From: an uncultured beta proteobacterium
GTDB taxonomy: Bacteria > Pseudomonadota > Gammaproteobacteria > Burkholderiales > SG8-39
NCBI GenBank assembly: GCA_902826155.1
Contig: CADEDU010000019.1
Coordinates: 1-22,080 of the forward strand
Reading direction: 5' to 3'
DNA length: 22,080 nucleotides
The notes beneath the pieces were generated by a model. The model worked only from the letters and a program-made list of their open reading frames with translations. It searched no databases and had not been told where the DNA came from. This document shows positions 12,310-20,959 of the stretch, piece after piece (the first letter of the stretch is position 1; the number at the start of each line of letters is the position of its first letter). Both the position numbers and the translations under genes were made by a program.

Positions 12310-14643
12310 ATGACGCCCGGAAAGCACTCCCGACTCGAAGATCAGCGCTTCATCACCGGCCAAGGCCGTTACACGTCCGACCTGAACCTGCCGCGCCAGG
12401 CCCATGCGTACTTTCTGCGTTCAGATCGCGCGCACGCCGAGATCCGTGCGATCGACACCAAGGCCGCGCTCGCCCGACCGGGCGTGATCGCGATCCTCAC
12501 CAGCGCCGACACGATCGCCGCCGGATTCAAGCCGATGCCGGTCGCCATGCCGTTCAAGGGCGTGGGCGGCAGCGACGTCAACCGTCCGCCGCGCGTGGCA
12601 CTGGCCGAGGGCAAGGTGCGTTTCGTCGGTGATGCGGTCGCGCTGGTCATCGCCGAGTCGGCCGCCGCCGCACAGGACGCAGCCGAGCACATCGCGGTCG
12701 ACTACAACGATCTGAAAGCCGTCACGATGCCTGCCGAGGCGATCAAGCCCGGCGCGCCGCAACTGTTCGATTCGATCCCCAACAACACGATTTTCGAGTT
12801 CGATATCGGCGATGCGGCCAAGGTCGATGCCGCGTTCAAGGTTGCGGCCAAGACGGCGCGCATCTCGCTGCACAACACTCGCGTCGTGGCGAGTCCGATG
12901 GAGCCGCGGGCCTGCATCGCCGAGTACGACACCGCCAAGGACAAGTACACGTTCTATTCGGTGACGCAGGGTGTGGCCGGCCTGCGCGGGCAGATCGCCG
13001 CGTCGATGGGTATTGCCGATGACAAGATCGACGTGGTCGCCTGGGACGTGGGCGGCGGATTCGGGGTTCGCTTCAACGCCTATCCCGAATACATGGCGCT
13101 GCTGCTTGCGTCGAAGAAGATCGGCCGTCCGGTGAAATGGGTGAGCTCGCGCACCGAGGCGTTCCTGTCCGACGAGAATTCGCGCGGCGTCGATTCGGTC
13201 AGCGAAGTCGCCCTCGATGCCAACGGCAAGTTCCTGGCGATGCGCTTCAGCTTCCTCGCCGACATCGGCGCGTTCTGCGTGCCGGTCGGGGCGTTCATCA
13301 ACACCGGTGGAATAGTCGGGCAGCTCACCAGCGTGTACGACCTGCCGGCGGTGTACGCGTACTCGCGCCTGGCGATCACCAACACCGCGCCGATCGGCGC
13401 CTACCGCGGGGCAGGCCGACCGGTGATGTCGTACGCGATGGAACGTCTGGTCGACGAAGCCGCGCGCGTCACCGGCATCGATCGCATCGAGATCCGTCGC
13501 CGCAATCTCGTGCCGACCAACAAGTTTCCGTACAAGGCGTTCCACGGCAAGACCTGGGACTGCGGCGATTTCGTCGGTCTGCTCGAGCATGCAGTGAAGG
13601 CTGCCGACTGGAACGGCTTCGACGCACGCAAGGCCGAGAGTGCCAAACGCGGCAAGCTGCGCGGGCGCGGGCTGGGCTGCTACATCGAGGAAACCGGCGG
13701 TGGCTTCGCGCCGCACGACGAAGCCGAGCTCAAGTTCGGTTCCAACAACGAGCTCACGCTCTACGCGGTGTCGCACAACCACGGGCAGGGGCATGAGACC
13801 GCGTTCGCGCAGATCATCGCCAAGGTGATGGGCATCTCCGAGCAGACCATCAGGCTCAAGAACGGCGCACCGGAGCAGGCGCGACTCGTCGGCAACGCCA
13901 CGGGCGGCTCGCGCACGCTGCACGGCATGGGCAGCGTGATGCAGAAGGCGGCGTTCGAGATCGTCGAGAAGGGCAAGCAACTCGCCGCTGACCGGCTCGA
14001 AGCCGCGGTGGGCGACATCGAATTCGCCGACGGCACGTATCGCATCAAGGGCACCGATCGCAAGGTCACCATGCGCGAGCTGATCGACGCGCACAAGGGT
14101 CAGGACCCGCATCCGCTCAACGTGCGCACCAATCTGAAGGTCGGCTCGACCTATCCGAACGGCTGCCACGTTGTCGAGGTCGAGATCGATCCGGACACCG
14201 GTGTGACCGAGGTGGTGAAGTATGTCGCGATGGACGACATCGGCAACATCATCAACCACCAACTGGTCGAAGGGCAGCTGCATGGTGGTATCGCGCAGGG
14301 TGTCGGACAGATTCTGGGCGAGCACGCCCGCTACGACCCCGACAGCGGCCAGCCGTTGACCGGCAGCTTCCTCGACTACTACATGCCGCGCGCGGTGGTG
14401 ATGAAAAACGTCGAGGTGGTCGAGCATCCGGTGCCCACCGCATCGAACCCGCTCGGCGCCAAAGGTGCCGGCGAGGGCGGCAATACCGGCGCGCTGCCGG
14501 CCACGATGAGCGCAGTGCTCGACGCGCTGAGTCAGGCCGGGGTGCGCCATTTCGAGATGCCGGCGTCACCGGCGCGGGTGTGGGGCGCGATCCAGGCGGC
14601 GAAAGCGGGCAAGCCCGCCGCTTTTGCACCGGCGCAAAGCTGA
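12310..14643 (+). CDS. Xanthine dehydrogenase/CO dehydrogenase-family molybdopterin-binding large subunit (L1), 777 aa
   Basis: Catalytic large subunit of a molybdenum hydroxylase: binds molybdopterin cytosine dinucleotide and hydroxylates its substrate, passing electrons to FeS and FAD subunits. Seen: N-terminal EDQRFITGQGRYT, DVGGGFG at 246-252, AYRGAGR at 364-370 (form-II loop rather than the AYRCSFR of true CO dehydrogenase), GQGHET at 492-497, GNATGGSR at 528-535, and the catalytic Glu722 in KGAGEGG. Length and domain order are complete. It is the first gene of the L1-L2-M-L3-S locus, with only six bases between its stop and the L2 start. The ribosome binding site before ATG 12310 is weak. 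Substrate unknown: an aldehyde or N-heterocycle is possible, and CO is unlikely. The Gly-Gly after the catalytic Glu differs from the Ala-Gly in its two paralogues. Confidence 0.93.
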   Translation: MTPGKHSRLEDQRFITGQGRYTSDLNLPRQAHAYFLRSDRAHAEIRAIDTKAALARPGVIAILTSADTIAAGFKPMPVAMPFKGVGGSDVNRPPRVALAEGKVRFVGDAVALVIAESAAAAQDAAEHIAVDYNDLKAVTMPAEAIKPGAPQLFDSIPNNTIFEFDIGDAAKVDAAFKVAAKTARISLHNTRVVASPMEPRACIAEYDTAKDKYTFYSVTQGVAGLRGQIAASMGIADDKIDVVAWDVGGGFGVRFNAYPEYMALLLASKKIGRPVKWVSSRTEAFLSDENSRGVDSVSEVALDANGKFLAMRFSFLADIGAFCVPVGAFINTGGIVGQLTSVYDLPAVYAYSRLAITNTAPIGAYRGAGRPVMSYAMERLVDEAARVTGIDRIEIRRRNLVPTNKFPYKAFHGKTWDCGDFVGLLEHAVKAADWNGFDARKAESAKRGKLRGRGLGCYIEETGGGFAPHDEAELKFGSNNELTLYAVSHNHGQGHETAFAQIIAKVMGISEQTIRLKNGAPEQARLVGNATGGSRTLHGMGSVMQKAAFEIVEKGKQLAADRLEAAVGDIEFADGTYRIKGTDRKVTMRELIDAHKGQDPHPLNVRTNLKVGSTYPNGCHVVEVEIDPDTGVTEVVKYVAMDDIGNIINHQLVEGQLHGGIAQGVGQILGEHARYDPDSGQPLTGSFLDYYMPRAVVMKNVEVVEHPVPTASNPLGAKGAGEGGNTGALPATMSAVLDALSQAGVRHFEMPASPARVWGAIQAAKAGKPAAFAPAQS

Positions 14644-14649
14644 TCCCAC

Positions 14650-16986
14650 GTGCCTGCTGTATCCCGCCGCGAAGACCACCGTCTGCTTACCGGCCACGGT
14701 CGCTACACGGCTGATTGGAATCTGTCCGATCAGCTGCATGCGTACGTGGTGCGGTCCGATCGCGCCCATGCGCTGATCGAGACGCTTGACGTGACCGATG
14801 CGTCACGAGCGCCGGGTGTGGTGGCGGTGCTTACTCAATCCGACATCGAGGCGGCGGGCGTGAAGCCGCTGCCAGGCGGCGTGTCGTTCACCGGTATCGG
14901 CGGGCAGGCGATGAAAAAGCCCGAGTGGCCGGTGCTGGCGAAACATCTCGTTCACTTTGCGGGACAGCCGATGGCGGTGGTCATCGCCGAGTCGCTGCAT
15001 GCCGCGCAGGACGCAGCCGAGCGCGTACGCATCGTCTACCGCGATCTGCCGGCGGTGACGACCTGCGTCGAGGCAACTCGGCCCGGTGCGCCGCAATTGC
15101 ACGAGTCGGTGCCGGGCAATGTCGCGTTCGAGTACGACAACGGCGATGCCGCCGCAGTCGCTACCGCATTCGCTCGCGCGGCGCTCACCAGCCGGCTCAC
15201 GGTCACTAGCCAGCGATTGGTGGGCAGTCCGATGGAGCCGCGCGCCTGTGCCGTTGCCTACGACGCGCGGACCGACAGCTTCACCGTGTACACGCCCACG
15301 CAGGGCATGACCGGCATTCGCAACGCGCTGGCGCAGATTGCCGGCGTGGCGAACGAGAAGATCCGCATTGTCGCGCAGGACGTGGGCGGCAGCTTCGGCA
15401 TTCGCAGCCCGGCCTACAGCGAGCATCTGGTGCTGATGGTCGCGGCGAAACGCTGCGGTCGGCCGGTGAAGTGGGTCGGCTCGCGCACCGAGTCGTTTCT
15501 GTCCGACAACCAGGGGCGCGGTCTGGCGCTCACCGGTGAGCTGGCGCTGGACGAGCAGGGCAGGTTCCTCGCCATCCGCTTCGACGACATCGCCAACATC
15601 GGTGCTTACGCGACCGGCTTCGGTGCCTGGATCGCCACGCGCAATCTGTCGATCACGATGGGTGGGGTGTATCGCATCCCGGCGATGTACGCGCGCGCCC
15701 GCTGCGTGTACACCAACACCACGCCCGTGTCGGCATACCGCGGCGCGGGCCGACCCGACATCGCCTTCGCGATCGAGCGGCTGGTCGATCACGCCGCCGC
15801 CGAACACGGGTTCGATCCGGTCGAACTGCGTCGTCGCAATCTGGTGCCTGCCAGCGCAATGCCGTACAAGACCGCGAACGGCACCGTGTACGACTGCGGC
15901 GATTTCGCGGCCGTGCTCGACGAGGCGATTGGCCGCGCTGACTGCAGCGGATTCGCCGCGCGTCGTGCGCGAACCGAGCAGCGCGGCAAGCTGCGCGGCT
16001 TGGGCATGGCCACTTATCTCGAGGCGAGCGGCGGCGGCGGTGCGCCGAAAGACCAGGTCGAAGCACGCTGGGATCGCGCCGGCAACGTCACCGTGTTCAC
16101 GCTCGCCCATTCGTCAGGGCAGGGGCACGAAACGACGTTCGCCGAGATCGTCGCCGAAGGGCTCGGGCTGCCGATCGAGCGCGTCACGGTGCGCGAAGGC
16201 GACCCCGATGTGCCGATCGTAGGCAATGGCACCGGTGGTTCACGCTCGCTGCTGGGCGCGGGCAGCGCCTGCAAGGTGCTGGTGGAGAACATCGTGGCCG
16301 CGGCTCGCCCGCATGCCGCGCGTCTGCTCGAAGCGAGCGAGAGCGAGTTGGTTTTCGACAAGGGCCGCTTCTTCGCCCACGGTCATGCGCTCAGCATCGG
16401 CGAGCTGTCGCTACGCCTGGCCGGGCGCATTCCGAACCCCTTGAACGGCATGGGCGAAGGCACGTTCGGCGTCACCTTTCCCAATGGCTGCCACGTCGCC
16501 GAGGTGGAGGTCGACCCCGATACCGGCGCGATCGAAGTTGTTGCGCATACGATCGTCGACGACGCCGGCAATATCGTCTCGCCGCTGCTGGTCGAAGGGC
16601 AGATCCACGGCGGCGTCGTGCAGGGTGCCGGACAAGTGCTTGGCGAGCACGCGATATACGATCGCGCCAGCGGCCAGCTGCTCACGGCGTCGTTCATGGA
16701 CTACCCGATGCCGCGGGCCGGAATTGTCCGTAACATTGCGGTTCACGAGCATCCGGTGCCGACCAAGACCAACGCACTGGGTGCCAAAGGAGTGGGAGAG
16801 GCCGGCACCAGCGGCTCGATTCCCGCGATTACCAACGCCATCCTCGATGCGGTGCGTCCGCTCGGCGTGAAGCAATTGGAGCTGCCGGTGACGCCCGCCA
16901 GGTTGTGGCAAGCGATTCAGAGTGCACACGCAACCGCCAGGGGGCGATCCCTTGGGCGCGCCATCGATCATCAACCCAGCATTTGA
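14650..16986 (+). CDS. Xanthine dehydrogenase/CO dehydrogenase-family molybdopterin-binding large subunit (L2), 778 aa
   Basis: Second paralogue of the catalytic subunit, starting at GTG 14650, six bases after the L1 stop, so translational coupling is likely. N-terminal alignment to L1 by eye (from the ED of EDQR/EDHR) gives 39 identities in 68 positions without gaps, so the pair are clearly paralogues but well diverged. Seen: EDHRLLTGHGRYTADW, DVGGSFGIR, AYRGAGR at 362-368, GQGHET, GNGTGGSR at 525-532, and catalytic Glu717 in KGVGEAG. It is complete, with no frameshift. It shares the same set of cofactor-binding motifs, so it should bind the same cofactor. Differences in the substrate-facing loops suggest a different substrate range from L1. 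A 116-base gap with an operator-like dyad follows before the FAD subunit gene. Confidence 0.93.
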   Translation: MPAVSRREDHRLLTGHGRYTADWNLSDQLHAYVVRSDRAHALIETLDVTDASRAPGVVAVLTQSDIEAAGVKPLPGGVSFTGIGGQAMKKPEWPVLAKHLVHFAGQPMAVVIAESLHAAQDAAERVRIVYRDLPAVTTCVEATRPGAPQLHESVPGNVAFEYDNGDAAAVATAFARAALTSRLTVTSQRLVGSPMEPRACAVAYDARTDSFTVYTPTQGMTGIRNALAQIAGVANEKIRIVAQDVGGSFGIRSPAYSEHLVLMVAAKRCGRPVKWVGSRTESFLSDNQGRGLALTGELALDEQGRFLAIRFDDIANIGAYATGFGAWIATRNLSITMGGVYRIPAMYARARCVYTNTTPVSAYRGAGRPDIAFAIERLVDHAAAEHGFDPVELRRRNLVPASAMPYKTANGTVYDCGDFAAVLDEAIGRADCSGFAARRARTEQRGKLRGLGMATYLEASGGGGAPKDQVEARWDRAGNVTVFTLAHSSGQGHETTFAEIVAEGLGLPIERVTVREGDPDVPIVGNGTGGSRSLLGAGSACKVLVENIVAAARPHAARLLEASESELVFDKGRFFAHGHALSIGELSLRLAGRIPNPLNGMGEGTFGVTFPNGCHVAEVEVDPDTGAIEVVAHTIVDDAGNIVSPLLVEGQIHGGVVQGAGQVLGEHAIYDRASGQLLTASFMDYPMPRAGIVRNIAVHEHPVPTKTNALGAKGVGEAGTSGSIPAITNAILDAVRPLGVKQLELPVTPARLWQAIQSAHATARGRSLGRAIDHQPSI

Positions 16987-17045
16987 GCCTCATCACTTCG
17001 TCCGATACGACTACGCCGGTTGTGCCTGCCTGAGCGATCGGCCAA

Positions 17046-17071
17046 TTCTTGATTTCTTGATTTAATCGAGT
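17046..17071. promoter_or_regulatory. AT-rich direct repeat and imperfect dyad before the FAD subunit gene
   Basis: TTCTTGAT occurs twice in tandem (17046-17053, 17054-17061). The second copy leads into an imperfect dyad, CTTGATT-t-AATCGAG (17056-17070), with six of seven arm pairs matching. TTTAAT at 17061-17066 resembles a -10 box. This is a conspicuous AT-rich patch in GC-rich DNA, 32 to 57 bases before GTG 17103, and may be an internal promoter or operator for M-L3-S. Confidence 0.4.
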
Positions 17072-17089
17072 CCTCCATCGAGTTCGCGA

Positions 17090-17094
17090 AAGGA
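17090..17094 (+). promoter_or_regulatory. Ribosome binding site for the GTG start at 17103
   Basis: AAGGA lies eight bases before GTG 17103 and supports this start for the FAD subunit, which then begins with the family-typical short lead to the first FAD-binding block. Confidence 0.5.
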
Positions 17095-17102
17095 ACCCAC
17101 CC

Positions 17103-17903
17103 GTGTATGCCCTGACCTACGCCAAGGCCCAGTCCCTCGCCGATGCGCAGAAGTTGTTGGCTGCGCACCCCGAAGCCAAGCTGATGTCCGGTGGCATGAC
17201 GCTGCTGCCGACGCTCAAGCAGCGCCTGGCCAGTCCGTCGCACGTGATCGATATCGGCGGGCTGGGCGAATTGCGCGGCATCGAAGTGAAGGGCGATCGG
17301 CTGGTGATCGGCGCGGGCGCCAAGCACCACGAGGTGGCGAGTTCCGACGTGGTCAAGAAGGCCATTCCCGCGCTCGCGTATCTGGCCAGCCGCATCGGCG
17401 ATCAGCAGGTGCGCAACATGGGCACGATGGGCGGCTCGGTGGCCAACAACGATCCGGCGGCCGATTACCCGTCGGCGGTGCTGGCGCTCAACGCGACGGT
17501 CGTCACCAGCAAGCGCGAGATCGCTGCCGACAACTACTTCAAGGGCGTGTTCGAGACCGCACTGGAGCCCGGTGAGATCGTGCTGCGGCTGTCGTTCCCG
17601 ATTCCGAAGCGCGCGGCGTACGCGAAGTTCGCGCACCCGGCCTCGGGCTACGCGATGACTGGCGTGTTCGTCGCCGACTTGGGCAACGGCAACGTGCGCG
17701 TCGGCGTTACCGGTGCCGGCCCGGGCGTGTTCCGTTGGAAAGACGCGGAAGCCGCACTTGCCAAGAACTTCTCGAAGGCTGCGGTATCAGCGCTGTCGAT
17801 GAAAGCCGACGGCTTGAACGAAGACATCCACGCGCCTGCCGCGTATCGCGCCAACCTGGTGAAGGTGATGTGCGAGCGCGCGGTGCAGTCGCTGGCAGGC
17901 TGA
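17103..17903 (+). CDS. FAD-binding medium subunit of the molybdenum hydroxylase (CoxM/CutM-like), 266 aa
   Basis: FAD-binding subunit that receives electrons from the 2Fe-2S subunit and passes them to the acceptor. Seen: the two FAD pyrophosphate-binding blocks, SGGMTLLP at 29-36 and GTMGGSVANNDPAAD at 107-121, followed by the expected C-terminal region (AKFAHPASGYAMTGVFVA). The length is normal for CoxM relatives. The start is GTG 17103 with AAGGA eight bases upstream. It is preceded by a 116-base gap from L2 that contains an AT-rich dyad, and followed 14 bases later by L3, so M-L3 should be cotranscribed. It is the only FAD subunit in the window and probably serves all three large subunits. 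The 4Fe-4S-type cysteine insert seen in 4-hydroxybenzoyl-CoA reductase beta subunits is absent. Confidence 0.93.
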   Translation: MYALTYAKAQSLADAQKLLAAHPEAKLMSGGMTLLPTLKQRLASPSHVIDIGGLGELRGIEVKGDRLVIGAGAKHHEVASSDVVKKAIPALAYLASRIGDQQVRNMGTMGGSVANNDPAADYPSAVLALNATVVTSKREIAADNYFKGVFETALEPGEIVLRLSFPIPKRAAYAKFAHPASGYAMTGVFVADLGNGNVRVGVTGAGPGVFRWKDAEAALAKNFSKAAVSALSMKADGLNEDIHAPAAYRANLVKVMCERAVQSLAG

Positions 17904-17917
17904 AGCCGCGCACGACG

Positions 17918-20257
17918 ATGGCACAGGCGTTCAAGGGGCGGCGCGAAGATCAGCGTCTGGTCACCGGCCAGGGCCGCTATACCGCCGACTGGAGCTTTCC
18001 CGGCCAGCTCTACGCGCATTTCGTGCGGGCTGATCGTGCGCACGCCGTGATCCGCGCGGTCGACACGCAGGCGGCGCGCAAGTACCCCGGCGTCGTCGCG
18101 GTCTATGCCGGGGCCGATGTCGCTGGTGCGGGCTTCAAGGCGCCGGGCACGCTGGTCACCTATCCTGGGCGCGGTGGGTCGCAGATCAAGGTGCCGCCAC
18201 GACCGGTGCTCGCGCGCGATCGGGTGCGGTTCGTCGGCGAGGAAGTTGCGTTGGTCATCGCGGAGACGCTCAGCGCCGCGCAAGATGCAGCCGAGCTGAT
18301 CGGTATCGACTACGACGATTTGCCGGTGGTGGCGCATCCGGAGGATGCCGACAAGGCTGGCGCCGTCCAGCTCTATGCCGACATCCCGGGCAACTGCTGC
18401 TTCGATTTCGAGTACGGCAACGAAGCCGCGACCGAGGCCGCGTTCGCCAAGGCTCATCACGTCACGCGTCTCAAGCACGAGAGTCAGCGCGTGTGCGGCG
18501 TGCCGATGGAGCCGCGCGGCTGCGTGGTGCATTACGACGCGAGCGTTGATCGTTACGATGTCTACACGTCGCATCAGGGCTCGCCGATGATCAAGCCGGG
18601 GCTGGCGTTCATCGGCAACATTGCGCCGGAGAAAATCCGCGTTATGCCGCTCGACATCGGCGGCGGGTTCGGCCTGCGCAGTGGTGCGTTTCCCGAGCAC
18701 ATCGTGTTGATGTATGCGGCCAAGCAGCTCGGCAAGCCGATCAAGTGGGTAGGCTCGCGCTCCGAGACGTTCGTAACCGATCCGGCCGGACGCGCGATCG
18801 TCATCGAAGGCGAACTGGCGATCGATCGCGATGGCAAGTTCATCGCGATCCGCATGCGATGGCTGGCCGATCAGGGTGCGTATCTCACCGCGGCCGGGCC
18901 ACTCATCAACACCGCGAACGGATCCCTCACGCTGTCGGGCGTGTACGCGATTCCGGTCGGCTATGGCCGGCATCGGCTGATGCTCACCAACACCACGCCC
19001 AGCGGTCCGTATCGCGGCGCGGGTCGGCCCGACATGGCCTACATCGTCGAGCGTCTGGTCGATCAGGCAGCCGTGGAGCTTAAAGTTGATCCGATCGAAC
19101 TGCGTCGGCGCAACTTCATCCCCAAGAACGCGTTTCCCTACAAGAATGCAGCCGGCGTCGACTACGACAGCGGCGATCTCGTCGCGCTGACCGATCGAGT
19201 GATCGCTACCGCCGACTGGAACGGTTTTCCGGCCCGCCGCAAGGCGGCCGAGCAACGCGGCAAGCTGCGTGGCCTCGGCGTAGCGGTGTTCATCGAACCT
19301 TCCGGGGGCGGCGTTGCGCCGAAGGATCAGGCGATCGTGCGCTTCGAGGAAGGCGACAAGATCCGCTTGTACTCGCTCGCGCAGTCGCACGGGCAAGGTC
19401 ACGAGACCGCATTTCCCGAGATCGTCGCCGGCGTGTTCGGCTTGCCGGCCGAGCAGATCGAACTCCGAGGACCCGATCCGGTGGTCACCGCCGGCATGAT
19501 GGGCAACGGCGTCGTCGGATCTCGCTCGGCGATGCAGTACGGCTCGGCGTTCAAGCTCGCTGCGGACGATTCGGTGCGCAAAGGCCTCGATCTGGCGGCG
19601 AAGAAGCTCGAGGCAGCGCCCGACGACATCGAGTTCAAGGCTGGGCGCTACACGATCAAGGGCACCAATCGCAGCGTGGGGTTGCTCGATCTTGCGCGGG
19701 AGCACAAGAGCGATTCACCCAATCCGCTCAACGGCGCGGGCGAATGGACGTTATCGCGCGCGTTTCCGAGCGGGGCGCATGTCGCCGAAGTCGAGATCGA
19801 CCCCGACACAGGCGAAATTGAACTGGTGCAATACACCGCGGTCGACGATTGCGGCGCGATCATCAACCACACACTGGTCGAAGGTCAGCTGCATGGCTCG
19901 GTGCTGCAAGGCGTGGGGCAGGTGCTGGGGGAGATCGGCGCCTACGATCGGAGCAACGGCCAGTTCGTGACCGGCACGTTCATGGATTACTTCATGCCGC
20001 GTGCCGGGCTGGTGCCCAACATCAAAGGCGAAGAGCACAACACGCCCAGTCCGACCAATCCGCTCGGCGTCAAAGGCGTGGGCGAGGCCGGCACGACCGG
20101 TTCGCTGCCCACCATGGTCAATGCGATTCTCGATGCGCTGCGTCCGTTGGGCATCACGCACATCGACATGCCGTGCACGGCGGCAAGGGTGTGGGCGGCG
20201 ATACAGTCGGCACCAAGGGCTGCACCGAGGGCGGCAGCACAGGCGGTGAAGCGCTGA
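17918..20257 (+). CDS. Xanthine dehydrogenase/CO dehydrogenase-family molybdopterin-binding large subunit (L3), 779 aa
   Basis: Third catalytic large-subunit paralogue. ATG 17918 aligns its N-terminus (EDQRLVTGQGRYTADW) with L1 and L2; the frame is open to 17735 inside the FAD subunit gene, but that part is a shadow. Seen: DIGGGFGLR, PYRGAGR at 364-370, GQGHET, GNGVVGSRS at 529-537, and catalytic Glu723 in KGVGEAG. Two positions stand out: Pro364 replaces the Ala of the AYRGAGR loop, and Val-Val replaces the Thr-Gly found in L1 and L2 next to the cofactor-binding GSR. These changes suggest a distinct substrate pocket or altered cofactor contact. The ribosome binding site is weak and the spacing to the M stop is 14 bases. 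The alanine/arginine-rich last 15 residues look like a loose tail. The substrate is unknown. Confidence 0.93.
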   Translation: MAQAFKGRREDQRLVTGQGRYTADWSFPGQLYAHFVRADRAHAVIRAVDTQAARKYPGVVAVYAGADVAGAGFKAPGTLVTYPGRGGSQIKVPPRPVLARDRVRFVGEEVALVIAETLSAAQDAAELIGIDYDDLPVVAHPEDADKAGAVQLYADIPGNCCFDFEYGNEAATEAAFAKAHHVTRLKHESQRVCGVPMEPRGCVVHYDASVDRYDVYTSHQGSPMIKPGLAFIGNIAPEKIRVMPLDIGGGFGLRSGAFPEHIVLMYAAKQLGKPIKWVGSRSETFVTDPAGRAIVIEGELAIDRDGKFIAIRMRWLADQGAYLTAAGPLINTANGSLTLSGVYAIPVGYGRHRLMLTNTTPSGPYRGAGRPDMAYIVERLVDQAAVELKVDPIELRRRNFIPKNAFPYKNAAGVDYDSGDLVALTDRVIATADWNGFPARRKAAEQRGKLRGLGVAVFIEPSGGGVAPKDQAIVRFEEGDKIRLYSLAQSHGQGHETAFPEIVAGVFGLPAEQIELRGPDPVVTAGMMGNGVVGSRSAMQYGSAFKLAADDSVRKGLDLAAKKLEAAPDDIEFKAGRYTIKGTNRSVGLLDLAREHKSDSPNPLNGAGEWTLSRAFPSGAHVAEVEIDPDTGEIELVQYTAVDDCGAIINHTLVEGQLHGSVLQGVGQVLGEIGAYDRSNGQFVTGTFMDYFMPRAGLVPNIKGEEHNTPSPTNPLGVKGVGEAGTTGSLPTMVNAILDALRPLGITHIDMPCTAARVWAAIQSAPRAAPRAAAQAVKR

Positions 20258-20401
20258 TGAGTCGATACGAATGGCAAGCCATGCGAACGGCATGCCGCAG
20301 ATTTCGCAGATGTCCGTAAATGGATTTCAGGAGTTTGGTTGGTGCGTGGACGCGTCGCGATTCCGAGCAAGTAGTCTGCGGCTAATTGGGTCTTCGGTTT
20401 C

Positions 20402-20407
20402 AGGAGA
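20402..20407 (+). promoter_or_regulatory. Ribosome binding site for the 2Fe-2S subunit
   Basis: AGGAGA lies eight bases before ATG 20416 and decides it over the longer in-frame start at 20386. Confidence 0.6.
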
Positions 20408-20415
20408 GAAATGAG

Positions 20416-20883
20416 ATGGCCAAAGTAGAAATGACGGTGAACGGCAAGAAGATGTCGGGTGAAGCCGAAGGGCGCACGCTGCTCGCGGATTTCATCCGCG
20501 ACACGCTCGGGCTCACCGGCACGCACATCGGTTGCGATACCAGCCAGTGCGGCTGCTGCACGATTCACCTGAACGGACGCGCGGTGAAGTCGTGCACGAT
20601 GCTCGCGCAGCAGGCAGCCGGCGCCGACATCGTCACCATCGAAGGGATGGCCAAGGGTGACAAGCTGCATCCGGTGCAGCAGGCGTTCACCGAGTGCCAT
20701 GCGCTGCAGTGCGGGTTCTGCACGCCGGGCATGATCATGGCCGTGGCCGGCCTGTTGAAAGACACGCCCAAGCCCACCGACGACGAGATCACGCACGGGC
20801 TGGAAGGCAATCTGTGCCGCTGCACCGGCTACATCAACATCGTCAAGGCGGTGAAGCGCGCTTCCGAACTGATGGCCGGGTAA
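20416..20883 (+). CDS. 2Fe-2S small subunit of the molybdenum hydroxylase (CoxS/CutS-like), 155 aa
   Basis: Two [2Fe-2S] clusters carry electrons from the molybdenum site to FAD. Seen: the plant-ferredoxin-type N-terminal cluster with Cys40, Cys45, Cys48 and Cys60 ([10 protein letters not shown], with an extra Cys47 where Ala is common), and the C-terminal helical-bundle cluster with Cys99 and Cys102 (QCGFC) and Cys134 and Cys136 (CRC). All ligands are present and the length is typical. The start is ATG 20416 with AGGAGA eight bases upstream. It lies 158 bases after L3, with no terminator seen between, so it may be in the same transcript or have its own promoter. It is the only small subunit in the window and probably serves all three large subunits. 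Confidence 0.95.
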   Translation: MAKVEMTVNGKKMSGEAEGRTLLADFIRDTLGLTGTHIGCDTSQCGCCTIHLNGRAVKSCTMLAQQAAGADIVTIEGMAKGDKLHPVQQAFTECHALQCGFCTPGMIMAVAGLLKDTPKPTDDEITHGLEGNLCRCTGYINIVKAVKRASELMAG

Positions 20884-20959
20884 GCGTCGCATCCGACCGC
20901 GGCCGGTAATACTGGCGGGCATCGGCCGCGGCAATCTACGGCTTCGTCACGGCGTTGCG

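Noticed and set aside
12421..14550. A 709-codon open frame on the minus strand inside L1
   Set aside because: It lies wholly antisense to a gene with unambiguous motifs. Its product is rich in His, Arg, Val and Asp with no recognisable domain, as expected from a codon-position shadow in GC-rich DNA.
14803..16110. A 435-codon open frame on the minus strand inside L2
   Set aside because: Shadow of L2; no ribosome binding site or domain.
17648..19705. A 685-codon open frame on the minus strand over M and L3
   Set aside because: Same reason: antisense shadow with the same H/R/D-rich composition as the L1 and L2 antisense frames. The paralogous sense genes create similar shadows.
20257..20319. 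Short reading frame between L3 and the 2Fe-2S subunit
   Set aside because: About 20 codons, no ribosome binding site, arginine-rich, no resemblance to a known peptide.
12310..20883. Aerobic CO dehydrogenase (form I)
   Set aside because: All three large subunits have YRGAGR rather than the AYRCSFR loop with the active-site cysteine needed for the Cu-Mo site.
17103..20883. 4-hydroxybenzoyl-CoA reductase
   Set aside because: The FAD subunit lacks the extra cysteine-rich 4Fe-4S insertion of that enzyme's beta subunit, and no benzoyl-CoA pathway genes are present.
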